DNA from: CANQBR01 sp964641395
GTDB taxonomy: Bacteria; Bacillota; Negativicutes; Acidaminococcales; Acidaminococcaceae
Direction: 5' to 3'
Assembly (NCBI GenBank): GCA_964641395.1
Contig: CAZXKQ010000031.1
Coordinates: forward strand, 1 to 17,665
Length of the DNA stretch: 17,665 bases
Below are positions 1 through 5,338 of the stretch, piece by piece. The notes under the pieces are model-generated. The model was not told the DNA's origin. It saw only the letters and a program-made list of their open reading frames with translations, and did not search any database. Both the position numbers and the translations under genes were made by a program. The stretch's first letter is position 1; every line of letters starts with the position of its first letter.

Positions 1-53
1 ACTTGCAAGGGTGCTCCGGTACTCCCCACTGCCGTCTCCTTCACAAGCACCAT
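1..53 (-). CDS. Possible start of an unidentified gene running off the left edge
   Basis: A minus-strand reading frame is open from an ATG at 53-51 to the window edge and gives MVLVKETAVGSTGAPLQ. An in-frame GTG at 29-27 has a clean Shine-Dalgarno sequence, AAGGAG at 41-36, six nucleotides upstream, so GTG may be the true start. Only 9 to 17 codons are visible, so no function can be assigned. A minus-strand promoter-like element lies about 300 bases upstream (324-352), which would leave a long leader. The call rests on the RBS and the open frame and could be chance. Confidence 0.22.
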   Translation of the reverse strand, partial: MVLVKETAVGSTGAPLQ

Positions 54-323
54 CCCTTTGACATCCCTTGTTCTGCCCCATACAGACCCCTGCTAGGCTA
101 GGGGGCTTCCTCTCTGTCTTTCTCCAAATGATATACTTAATAGCTAAGGCAATCACTGCCTTCTAAGCCGCACTGCGCACTGAATCAGGCCTCTACTCCC
201 GTCAGTAGAAAACCACGTATCAAAACCTTCTGGTTCCTGCCCCTCCCGCCCTCATAGAGGACAATAACAAAGGGCCCTAGAGTAGGTATAAATGCTAGAA
301 AATAAAGGATTTTCCCTTTTCGC

Positions 324-352
324 ATTGTATCAGATTTAGCTTGACAATGCAA
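324..352 (-). promoter_or_regulatory. Promoter-like element reading left
   Basis: On the minus strand TTGCAT (352-347) is followed after 17 bases by TACAAT (329-324). This is a good match to the housekeeping sigma-A consensus. It would transcribe the non-coding region toward the possible gene start at the left edge. Confidence 0.4.
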
Positions 353-366
353 GAGGAAAGCTAAAT
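334..366. repeat. Perfect 9-bp inverted repeat, candidate operator
   Basis: ATTTAGCTT (334-342) and AAGCTAAAT (358-366) form a perfect 9-bp inverted repeat with a 15-base spacer. The arms overlap promoter-like elements on both strands. This geometry is typical of a repressor or activator site, but the cognate regulator is unknown. Confidence 0.5.
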
Positions 367-369
367 AAT
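341..369 (+). promoter_or_regulatory. Promoter-like element reading right
   Basis: A consensus -35 box TTGACA (341-346) is followed after 17 bases by AATAAT (364-369), a weaker -10 box. It overlaps the minus-strand promoter-like element and the dyad. No plus-strand gene follows, so the product would be an untranslated RNA reading toward the terminators of the neighbouring gene. It may be fortuitous. Confidence 0.27.
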
Positions 370-544
370 TTGGCGTCTCCGCTGCTCCCTGCTAGGCAGG
401 CGACCCTTCGCCTTGGCCACCCCCTCCTCAGGAAGGGTTGATTCGGCTGCCGCCTATTCCGAGGAAGTCAAGGATGCCTCCGTCGCAAACCGGCTCAGCA
501 CCTGCCGCGAGAGCCAGAGACCTAACCTTTCTCTTGCCCGCCAC

Positions 545-573
545 AAAAAAAGACAGGCGCACAACCGCCTGTC
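545..573 (-). terminator. Rho-independent terminator (distal of a tandem pair)
   Basis: Read on the minus strand, GACAGGCG and CGCCTGTC form an 8-bp stem (552-573) with a 6-base loop, followed immediately by seven Ts (551-545). It lies just beyond another terminator downstream of the Wzz-like gene. Confidence 0.8.
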
Positions 574-593
574 CAAGGGACAGATCCAGGGCA

Positions 594-620
594 AAGAAAA
601 AGCCCCGCTCTCAGCGGGGC
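594..620 (-). terminator. Rho-independent terminator (proximal of a tandem pair)
   Basis: Read on the minus strand, GCCCCGCT and AGCGGGGC form an 8-bp stem (602-620) with a 3-base loop, followed by TTTTTCTTT. It is the main terminator of the Wzz-like gene ending at 709. A weaker hairpin (GCCCT/AGGGC, 673-689, then TTTTTT four bases on) precedes it. Confidence 0.85.
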
Positions 621-708
621 AGGCACGAACCTTCCTTACTGTTAACCGAACGCTCTGCTGCTAAAAAACCACGCCCTAGCGCAGAGGGCAACCCCCTCTC
701 AGGGGGGC

Positions 709-1428
709 CTAGCCTTGCTGGGCCTGGCCGCCAGTCCTCCGGACGAAGTAGCGGACGCAGACGTAGACGACGCTGAAGAAGAGGCCGCAGACCAAGCCCA
801 GGATCAGGTTGCCCTGCCTGTCCGGCACCACCTCTTTCACCTCAGGCTCAGCCGTCAGCAGCTCCGCCTGAAGGTAGACCTTGTCCGCCTCCAACTCCTC
901 CACCTTGGTCTTAATGTAGGCCAGCCGCCGTCCCACTTCCTCCGCCGTCACTCCCGGCTGGGCCGCCAGGGCGGCCACATCCCGGCGGATAGTGTTCACC
1001 AAGCCCCTTTGGAAGTCCGCCTCCTGCTTTTGCACAAGCAGCTTGTTCACCTTCTCTACCGCCGTAGGCAGGTAGCTGCGGAGGTCCTGGGCCACCTTCT
1101 CCTCTTCCTCGCCCCGAAAGACTAGGCGCAGCACGAAGGAGTCCGGCACCTGCTGCACCGCCGCCAGGGTGAAGTCCTCTTCCTGGTCCGCCCTCAGGAG
1201 CTCGGCACAGGTGTTAACCTGCCAAGCCTCCGTATTAGAAGGCAGGCGGAGCTGGCCGCTGGCCGTATAAGAAGGCTTCATAGTTAAAAAAGAATAGGCC
1301 GCCGCCAGGGCCAGGCACAGGAGGGCGCAGCCCAGGATCAACTTTATATTCTTTTTTAGCTCTAAAGCTAAGTCCACCAAATCGATCTCTATCTCTTCGG
1401 GAGGCGCCTGTCTCTCCGTCACCACCAT
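709..1428 (-). CDS. Wzz/YveK-type polysaccharide co-polymerase (paralogue 1)
   Basis: The product (239 aa) is probably an inner-membrane protein that controls chain length or export of a surface polysaccharide. It has the co-polymerase layout. A short acidic cytoplasmic N-terminus is followed by a membrane helix at about residues 30-48, an extracytoplasmic helical domain of about 155 residues, and a second membrane helix at about 208-228 with a short basic tail. No Walker motif is present, so it is not fused to a tyrosine kinase. It resembles the next gene upstream (shared LRLP-NT-AWQ-NTCAE and ADFQRG blocks), so the two are tandem paralogues. AAGGGGG lies only two bases before the ATG, so the GTG at codon 2 or 3 may be the real start. 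The gene has its own promoter and is followed by tandem terminators. The family call is fairly firm, but the polysaccharide is unknown. Confidence 0.72.
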   Translation of the reverse strand: MVVTERQAPPEEIEIDLVDLALELKKNIKLILGCALLCLALAAAYSFLTMKPSYTASGQLRLPSNTEAWQVNTCAELLRADQEEDFTLAAVQQVPDSFVLRLVFRGEEEEKVAQDLRSYLPTAVEKVNKLLVQKQEADFQRGLVNTIRRDVAALAAQPGVTAEEVGRRLAYIKTKVEELEADKVYLQAELLTAEPEVKEVVPDRQGNLILGLVCGLFFSVVYVCVRYFVRRTGGQAQQG

Positions 1429-1449
1429 GACCCCCTTAAAGGCCGGACT

Positions 1450-1466
1450 GACAGATGCTGTCTGTC
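1450..1466 (-). other. Leader hairpin of the first Wzz-like gene
   Basis: GACAGA (1450-1455) and TCTGTC (1461-1466) form a perfect 6-bp stem with a 5-base loop in the 5' untranslated region. It lies about 12 bases before the purine-rich ribosome-binding sequence and has no T-tract, so it is not a terminator. It may protect the mRNA 5' end or affect translation. Confidence 0.35.
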
Positions 1467-1477
1467 CTGCCCGCCTT

Positions 1478-1510
1478 CCAGGGTGATTATACCATAATCG
1501 GCCACCCTGG
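1478..1510. repeat. 8-bp inverted repeat bracketing the -10 box, candidate operator
   Basis: CCAGGGTG (1478-1485) and CACCCTGG (1503-1510) are perfect inverted copies separated by 17 bases. One arm abuts the -10 box and the other runs into the -35 box of the promoter. A bound regulator would block RNA polymerase. It is not followed by a T-tract and lies upstream of the expected transcription start, so it is not a terminator. Confidence 0.5.
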
Positions 1511-1514
1511 GCAA
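1486..1514 (-). promoter_or_regulatory. Promoter of the first Wzz-like gene
   Basis: TTGCCC (1514-1509), a 17-base spacer and a perfect TATAAT (1491-1486) are preceded by an extended -10 element, reading TGGTATAAT. It sits about 60 bases upstream of the start codon, directly after the terminator of the preceding Wzz-like gene. Confidence 0.75.
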
Positions 1515-1524
1515 GCTTTTAGGC

Positions 1525-1556
1525 ACAAATAACCGCTACTGAGGGCCAGTAGCGGT
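1525..1556 (-). terminator. Terminator after the second Wzz-like gene
   Basis: ACCGCTACTG and CAGTAGCGGT (1532-1556) form a perfect 10-bp stem with a 5-base loop. On the minus strand it is followed by TATTTGTG, a moderately T-rich tail. It separates the two Wzz-like genes into independent units. Confidence 0.7.
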
Positions 1557-1603
1557 AAAATTTAATATTACTCCCCCGCCTGAGGAAGGGGCTGGAACAG
1601 GGG

Positions 1604-2308
1604 CTAGGCCCCCCTCACCTTGCGGTAGACGTAGCGGCAGATGAAGAAGCCACAGCTGAGGATCAGGCCCCCCAGGCCGGCAAAAACCAGGTTGCTGCCC
1701 AGGTTGAGGGCCGGCTGTATCCGCACCGGGTTGCGAGGAACCACCAGCTGGGCAGGGGGGAAGAAGGCGTCGCTGGCCCCCTTGTCCTCTATCAGCTTCT
1801 CCAGCTCTGTCAAACGGGCCGCTATCTCCGGACTGCTGCCGCTGGCCGTCAAGATCTCTACGCTCCGCTGCAGGTCCCTGATGGTGCCCCGCTGGAAGTC
1901 CGCCTTTTGCTGGCCGATTAAGAGTTCGTCCACCTTGGCCTTGGCCTTAGGCAGGTACTCGGCCGCCTTATCCTTAAGCACCGAGCCCTCCGGCCCGCTG
2001 AAGCGCAGCACCAGCACATGGGAGTTCTTCAACTGCCACACCCCGGTCAGACTGTTATCCGCCCCTATGTCCCCCCGCAGCACCTCGGCACAGGTGTTGA
2101 TCTGCCAGGCGCCGGTATTCAGAGGCAGGCGCAGACGGGCGTCGTATATGTAGCTGACAGGGGCCAGGGTCGCATAGGCGTAGAGGGCGGCCGCCCCCAC
2201 GCACAGCACCACGCAGGCCGCTATGGGCAGCCAACGCCTGCGCAGCTCTTGGGCCAGTTCTACCAGGGATATCTCTACCTGCTCCTGGTCTTTTAACATT
2301 TCATCCAT
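1604..2308 (-). CDS. Wzz/YveK-type polysaccharide co-polymerase (paralogue 2)
   Basis: The product (234 aa from the chosen start) has the same plan as its neighbour. It has a cytoplasmic N-terminus, a membrane helix at about 27-46, an extracytoplasmic helical region, a proline-containing stretch (VVPRNPVRIQP) before the C-terminal membrane helix at about 206-226, and a short basic tail. Prolines just before the last helix are typical of Wzz-type proteins. I chose the ATG at 2308 because a purine-rich AAAGGA lies upstream. The longer GTG start at 2365 would fall only about ten bases from the predicted transcription start. The gene has a near-consensus promoter and its own terminator. No kinase, polymerase or glycosyltransferase gene lies beside it, so the partner pathway must be encoded elsewhere. 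Confidence 0.72.
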   Translation of the reverse strand: MDEMLKDQEQVEISLVELAQELRRRWLPIAACVVLCVGAAALYAYATLAPVSYIYDARLRLPLNTGAWQINTCAEVLRGDIGADNSLTGVWQLKNSHVLVLRFSGPEGSVLKDKAAEYLPKAKAKVDELLIGQQKADFQRGTIRDLQRSVEILTASGSSPEIAARLTELEKLIEDKGASDAFFPPAQLVVPRNPVRIQPALNLGSNLVFAGLGGLILSCGFFICRYVYRKVRGA

Positions 2309-2381
2309 CGCCTTTTTTCCTTTCTCTTCTACTCTGGCAAGAAGCCTCCTCCCCTTGGGGGCCACCCTGCCACATGCTTAT

Positions 2382-2410
2382 ATTGTACTAGGGAGAGAGG
2401 GACTTGTCAA
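2382..2410 (-). promoter_or_regulatory. Promoter of the second Wzz-like gene
   Basis: A perfect -35 box TTGACA (2410-2405), a 17-base spacer and TACAAT (2387-2382) make a near-consensus sigma-A promoter. Transcription would start around 2375, giving a leader of about 65 bases before the ATG at 2308. Confidence 0.8.
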
Positions 2411-2586
2411 CGATTATCTGCCATATAATCACTAGCAAAACATACTATTAGAGGCCTTATCTTAAAGGAGCCTTCCCGACGACGCTGCTGGAAGGCCCTG
2501 GCCGGCGCCCTGCCGCCCCCTCCCAGCCCCTGGGAGCCTTTGCCTTCTCCCCCTTTTCTCCCCGAGGGCCAAGAAAGGCCGGCCCT

Positions 2587-2630
2587 AAAAGAGGCAAACC
2601 GCCCAAGCCCCTTGGGGCTGAGCGGTTTTT
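2587..2630 (-). terminator. Terminator following tRNA-Thr
   Basis: AAACCGC/GCGGTTT (2596-2602 with 2622-2628) and AGCCCC/GGGGCT (2606-2611 with 2614-2619) form a long hairpin with a tiny loop. It starts a few bases after the CCA end of the tRNA. On the minus strand the Ts are TTTGCCTCTTTT. On the plus strand the hairpin is followed by TTTTTGTT, so it may work in both directions. Confidence 0.72.
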
Positions 2631-2632
2631 GT

Positions 2633-2708
2633 TGGAGCTGGCAACAGGAATCGAACCCGCAACCTGCTGATTACAAATCAGCTGCTCTGCCTGTTGAGCT
2701 ATGCCAGC
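2633..2708 (-). tRNA. tRNA-Thr (anticodon UGU)
   Basis: This is a 76-nt cloverleaf on the minus strand. It has a perfect 7-bp acceptor stem (GCTGGCA with TGCCAGC), a D arm beginning GCTC, and a 5-bp anticodon stem (GCTGA with TCAGC) around the loop TTTGTAA, which gives anticodon UGU for ACN threonine codons. The T arm contains TTCGATT, the discriminator base is U, and CCA is encoded. No promoter is visible in the 44-base gap to uppP, so it is probably processed from the uppP transcript. A terminator follows at once. Confidence 0.95.
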
Positions 2709-2752
2709 GTGTACCAGGCTCCCGCCCCCCTCCTAGGGGGCAGGGGGACTGT

Positions 2753-3556
2753 TTAAAAGTAGAAGAACCAGAAGGTGAAGAGGGCCAGGAGGATGCGGTA
2801 GTAGGCGAAGTAGCTCAGGTCGTACTTCTGCAGGAAGCGGAGGAACCACAGGACGAAGTAGTAGGCCACTGCAGCCGCCACCACGAAGCCCAGGGCCAGC
2901 AGCTGCAGCTCCTCCCCGCTGAGAGCGGCCATGTTCTTCAACAGGTCGTAGATGCAGGCCACGAACATCAGGGGCACGGCGATGATGAAGGTGTAGGTGG
3001 CAGCCGCCTGGCGGCTGAGCCCCACCAAGAGGCCGCCGGCGATGGTGCTGCCGCTGCGGGAGAAGCCCGGCCAGAGGCTGAGGAGCTGGTACAGCCCCAC
3101 GTAGAAGCACTGCTTGAGGCTGATCTGGTCCACATCGTCTACCAGCTCTGCCTCCCTGCCCTTGGTCCTGTGCTCCCCGTAGAGGAGGAGCAGGGCTCCC
3201 AGCACCAGGCCTATGGCCACGGTGAAGGGGCTGAAGAGGTAGGCCTTGATGTACTTATAGGCGAAGAAGGCCACCGCCATGCAGGGGACGATCCCCGCCG
3301 CCACATGGTAGACGCTGAGGCCCTGGCGCCACTGCCAGCCGGCCTTGGTAAAGAAGCGAAGGAACCGCTCCTTGTAGATGAGGACCACGGAGAGGATGGC
3401 CCCTAGCTGGATGAAGATGTCGAAGACTGCCGCCACCGGCCCGGTAAAATGAAGGATGTGCCCTACTATGATCATGTGGCCGGTGCTGGAGACGGGGATG
3501 AACTCCGTCAGCCCCTCCACTATGGCCACGATAACGGCGGTTAACGCCTGCTCCAT
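2753..3556 (-). CDS. uppP: Undecaprenyl-diphosphatase (BacA/UppP)
   Basis: This integral membrane enzyme removes a phosphate from undecaprenyl diphosphate. It thereby recycles the lipid carrier for peptidoglycan and other wall polysaccharides and gives bacitracin tolerance. The product (267 aa) has the normal family length. The N-terminal motif with E14, E18 and PVSSTGH (21-27) and the second motif PGFSRSGST around R167 are the two family signatures that build the active site, and the rest is hydrophobic helices. AGGGAG lies seven bases before the ATG. The gene has its own promoter and follows the pfk terminator. A GC-rich hairpin without a T-tract (2724-2741) separates it from the tRNA gene. 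Its lipid carrier also serves the polysaccharide pathways implied by the Wzz-like genes nearby. Confidence 0.95.
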   Translation of the reverse strand: MEQALTAVIVAIVEGLTEFIPVSSTGHMIIVGHILHFTGPVAAVFDIFIQLGAILSVVLIYKERFLRFFTKAGWQWRQGLSVYHVAAGIVPCMAVAFFAYKYIKAYLFSPFTVAIGLVLGALLLLYGEHRTKGREAELVDDVDQISLKQCFYVGLYQLLSLWPGFSRSGSTIAGGLLVGLSRQAAATYTFIIAVPLMFVACIYDLLKNMAALSGEELQLLALGFVVAAAVAYYFVLWFLRFLQKYDLSYFAYYRILLALFTFWFFYF

Positions 3557-3588
3557 ACGCTCGCTCCCTATGGCTTTGTTAGTTCCCT

Positions 3589-3617
3589 ATTATACTATCA
3601 TCAGACCCTAGATGCAA
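3589..3617 (-). promoter_or_regulatory. Promoter of uppP–tRNA-Thr
   Basis: TTGCAT (3617-3612), a 17-base spacer and a perfect TATAAT (3594-3589) lie about 35 bases upstream of the uppP start codon and immediately downstream of the pfk terminator. Confidence 0.78.
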
Positions 3618-3619
3618 CA

Positions 3620-3650
3620 CAGTAAAACAGGGGGCCTGGCAACCCCCTGT
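3620..3650 (-). terminator. Terminator of the brxF-like–pfk unit
   Basis: ACAGGGGG and CCCCCTGT form an 8-bp stem (3627-3650) with an 8-base loop, followed on the minus strand by TTTTACTG. It lies 12 bases after the pfk stop codon. Confidence 0.8.
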
Positions 3651-3661
3651 GGTCTAAGCTC

Positions 3662-4765
3662 TCAATCGCCGAAGCAGATGCCTATCTGCCGGCCGGTGCG
3701 GATGATCTCGCTGTCCACCGGCACCCGCCGGGCCTCAGAAGCGGCTCGCTGGATGTAGACGGTGATGATCTGGTCGTGGAAGAGGGAGACCATCACGTTG
3801 TACTCTCCCCGCAGACAGGCCTCGGCGGCAGCCACCCCGTAGCGGGTGGACAGCACCCGGTCGAAGGCGGTAGGCGAGCCGCCCCGTTGCAGGTAGCCTA
3901 GCACGGTGCAGCGGGACTCTATCCCCGTCCGCTCCTCGATCTTGCGCACCAGCTTCTCTCCGATGCCCCCTAGGCGGACAGGCTCGAAGCTGCCCTTCAC
4001 CAGCCGGGCTACGGACATCTCGCCCCCCTCCGGCTTGGCCCCCTCGGCCACCACGATGATGCTGAAGTTCTTGCCGTTGGCCTGCCTCTCCTTGATCTTC
4101 TCGATGACAGACTCTAGCTTGTAGGGGATCTCCGGCAGCAGGATGATGTCGGCCCCGCCGGCGATGCCGCTGTGGAGGGCGATCCAGCCGGCGTAGCGGC
4201 CCATCACCTCCAGGGCCATCACCCGGTGGTGGCTCTCCGCCGTGGTGTGGAGCCGGTCCACAGCCTCGGTGGCCATGGCCACGGCCGTATCAAAACCGAA
4301 GGTCCGCTCCGTGCAGGGCAGGTCGTTGTCGATGGTCTTGGGGCAGCCTACCACCTTCACGCCGCACTCCCTGGCCAGCTTGGCGCCGATGTTCAAACTG
4401 CCGTCGCCGCCGATCACCACCAGGGCTTCGATATCGTACTTCTTCAGGTTGGCCACCACCTGCTCCCGCATGTCCTTGTAGACCACCTGGCCCTCAGTCT
4501 CGATGGCGAACTTGAAGGGGTTGTCCCTGTTGGTGGTCCCCAGTACCGTGCCACCCCGGGGCAGGATGCCGGAGACGGACCGGTAGTCCATCTTCAGCAG
4601 GGTGCCGTGCACCAGGCCGTTAAAGCCGTTAGGCACCCCGTAAACCTCACAGCCGTTGTGTAAAAAGGTCTTAGCCACCGCCCTGATCACCGCGTTGAGG
4701 CCAGGGCAGTCGCCGCCGCCGGTGAGGATGGCGAAGCGGCGTTTTTTCTCTTCCCCCTCAGCCAT
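3662..4765 (-). CDS. pfkA: 6-phosphofructokinase, group III type
   Basis: This cytoplasmic glycolytic enzyme phosphorylates fructose 6-phosphate. The product (367 aa from the ATG at 4765) carries the nucleotide-binding GGGDCPG near residue 16. GGDGS lies at 119-123 and PKTIDND at 142-148, with D146 matching the catalytic aspartate, followed by the MGR substrate motif. Glycine in GGDGS is the residue associated with ATP use, where PPi enzymes have aspartate. The lysine before TIDND is common in PPi-type and in some actinobacterial ATP enzymes. ATP is therefore favoured but not certain. I preferred the ATG at 4765 over an in-frame TTG at 4786, because GGAGTAGG lies about five bases upstream of the ATG and the TTG would overlap the previous gene. 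The start is 5 nt from the BrxF-like gene, so they are cotranscribed. A terminator follows. Confidence 0.93.
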   Translation of the reverse strand: MAEGEEKKRRFAILTGGGDCPGLNAVIRAVAKTFLHNGCEVYGVPNGFNGLVHGTLLKMDYRSVSGILPRGGTVLGTTNRDNPFKFAIETEGQVVYKDMREQVVANLKKYDIEALVVIGGDGSLNIGAKLARECGVKVVGCPKTIDNDLPCTERTFGFDTAVAMATEAVDRLHTTAESHHRVMALEVMGRYAGWIALHSGIAGGADIILLPEIPYKLESVIEKIKERQANGKNFSIIVVAEGAKPEGGEMSVARLVKGSFEPVRLGGIGEKLVRKIEERTGIESRCTVLGYLQRGGSPTAFDRVLSTRYGVAAAEACLRGEYNVMVSLFHDQIITVYIQRAASEARRVPVDSEIIRTGRQIGICFGD

Positions 4766-4770
4766 GATAC

Positions 4771-5232
4771 CTACTCCACGTTCCAAATCCTGAAGCCGTC
4801 AGGGCTGATGCGGATGGCCTCGCTGCCGTCGAACTTGTCGTAGCAGAGGTAGCCGTGCTCCCTGTAGCCGGGCCAGGCGGTGATGATGGTGAATTTCTTG
4901 CTCAGTTTGCGCATTAAGCTGTCGGTGTTAATATGGAAAACAGGCACGAACAGGGTCTGTAATCTATCCAGGATGATGACTTCCGCATTGTAGCCCTCCA
5001 GGATCTCGGTGAAGAGGTCCGGGGCGTAGAGGCCTCGGTCGGCAGCGGGGATGGCCAGGAACTCTTCGCTGATCAGCATGCGGCAGTCGATGTAGGTCCA
5101 CTTCATCACCTGGGCTGCTTCCCGCAGCACCTTGCTCTTGCCGCTGCCCGGCTTGCCGGTCACCACTACGATGTTGCCCTTGTCTGCCTGGGCCGCTCTC
5201 ACAACCTTGACTAATTCATCTACTTGGCTCAT
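4771..5232 (-). CDS. Orphan BrxF-like P-loop protein
   Basis: The product is a small soluble protein (153 aa) with a Walker A motif GKPGSGKS at residues 26-33 and a Walker B-like strand VIILDRLQTLF at 85-95 (D89). A later segment reads KLSKKFTIITAWPGY (109-123), followed by a C-terminal HGYLCYDKF stretch. As I recall the family, this motif order and length match BrxF, the P-loop subunit of type 3 BREX phage-defence systems. That is recognition by eye and not a search. None of the other BREX genes (methyltransferase, PglZ phosphatase, large ATPase) is in this window. It has a strong RBS, AGGGAGG nine bases before the ATG. It is coupled to pfk with a 5-nt gap and lies 106 nt after sigH. Its role here is unknown. 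It could also be a distant AAA-type regulator. Confidence 0.6.
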   Translation of the reverse strand: MSQVDELVKVVRAAQADKGNIVVVTGKPGSGKSKVLREAAQVMKWTYIDCRMLISEEFLAIPAADRGLYAPDLFTEILEGYNAEVIILDRLQTLFVPVFHINTDSLMRKLSKKFTIITAWPGYREHGYLCYDKFDGSEAIRISPDGFRIWNVE

Positions 5233-5290
5233 ACTAGAAAACCTCCCTGGATTGCTATTGGTCTGTGTAACTTAATATTCGCTGCTAGGC

Positions 5291-5336
5291 GGAAAAAACC
5301 CTTTCATGTAGGGGGCCTGCGGGGAAAAAACCCCGC
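5291..5336 (-). promoter_or_regulatory. Hairpin and repeated GGGTTTTTTCC between sigH and the BrxF-like gene
   Basis: On the minus strand GCGGGG and CCCCGC (5336-5319) form a hairpin with a loop of six Ts. The GGGTTTTTTCC word recurs at 5301-5291, after a weak CCCT/AGGG stem. The two stems share C residues and could be alternatives, as in an attenuator or weak terminator for sigH. No conventional strong terminator or clear promoter is visible in this gap. Confidence 0.35.
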
Positions 5337-5338
5337 CC

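Larger units (their letters stand above)
54..544. other. Non-coding stretch, no gene recognised
   Basis: No convincing protein gene is seen on either strand, and the left half is visibly richer in A+T than the rest of the window. The stretch contains a 9-bp dyad with overlapping divergent promoter-like elements (324-369). It also has several small hairpins: CCTGC/GCAGG at 395-407, GGCGA/TCGCC at 406-419, and AAGGCA/TGCCTT near 145-161. I compared both strands by eye with common riboswitch, T-box, tmRNA, SRP, 6S and RNase P motifs and recognised none. It may be a long leader for the gene at the left edge, or it may hold a small RNA on either strand. Confidence 0.5.

Noticed and set aside
370..540. 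Possible riboswitch or structured RNA in the GC-rich block before the terminators
   Set aside because: Small hairpins are present and one short stretch recalled a lysine-riboswitch fragment. The conserved core elements of lysine, cobalamin, glycine, M-box, TPP, FMN, SAM or T-box RNAs are not there on either strand.
438..776. Plus-strand reading frames at 413-664 and 438-776
   Set aside because: They run through terminator hairpins and into the end of the Wzz-like gene. They have arginine/serine-rich low-complexity sequence and no RBS or recognisable domain.
2404..2437. Plus-strand TTGTCA…TATAAT promoter
   Set aside because: The spacing is only about 14 bases, no plus-strand gene follows, and the same bases serve the near-consensus minus-strand promoter at 2382-2410.
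2540..3406. Long plus-strand open frame (288 codons) opposite uppP
   Set aside because: It crosses the tRNA gene and is the antisense of a clear uppP. The composition (Glu/Gln/His/Val-rich) is typical of a high-GC antisense shadow.
4771..5232. A complete BREX defence island
   Set aside because: All neighbours are housekeeping genes. No methyltransferase, PglZ-type phosphatase, large BrxC ATPase, integrase or repeat boundary is visible.
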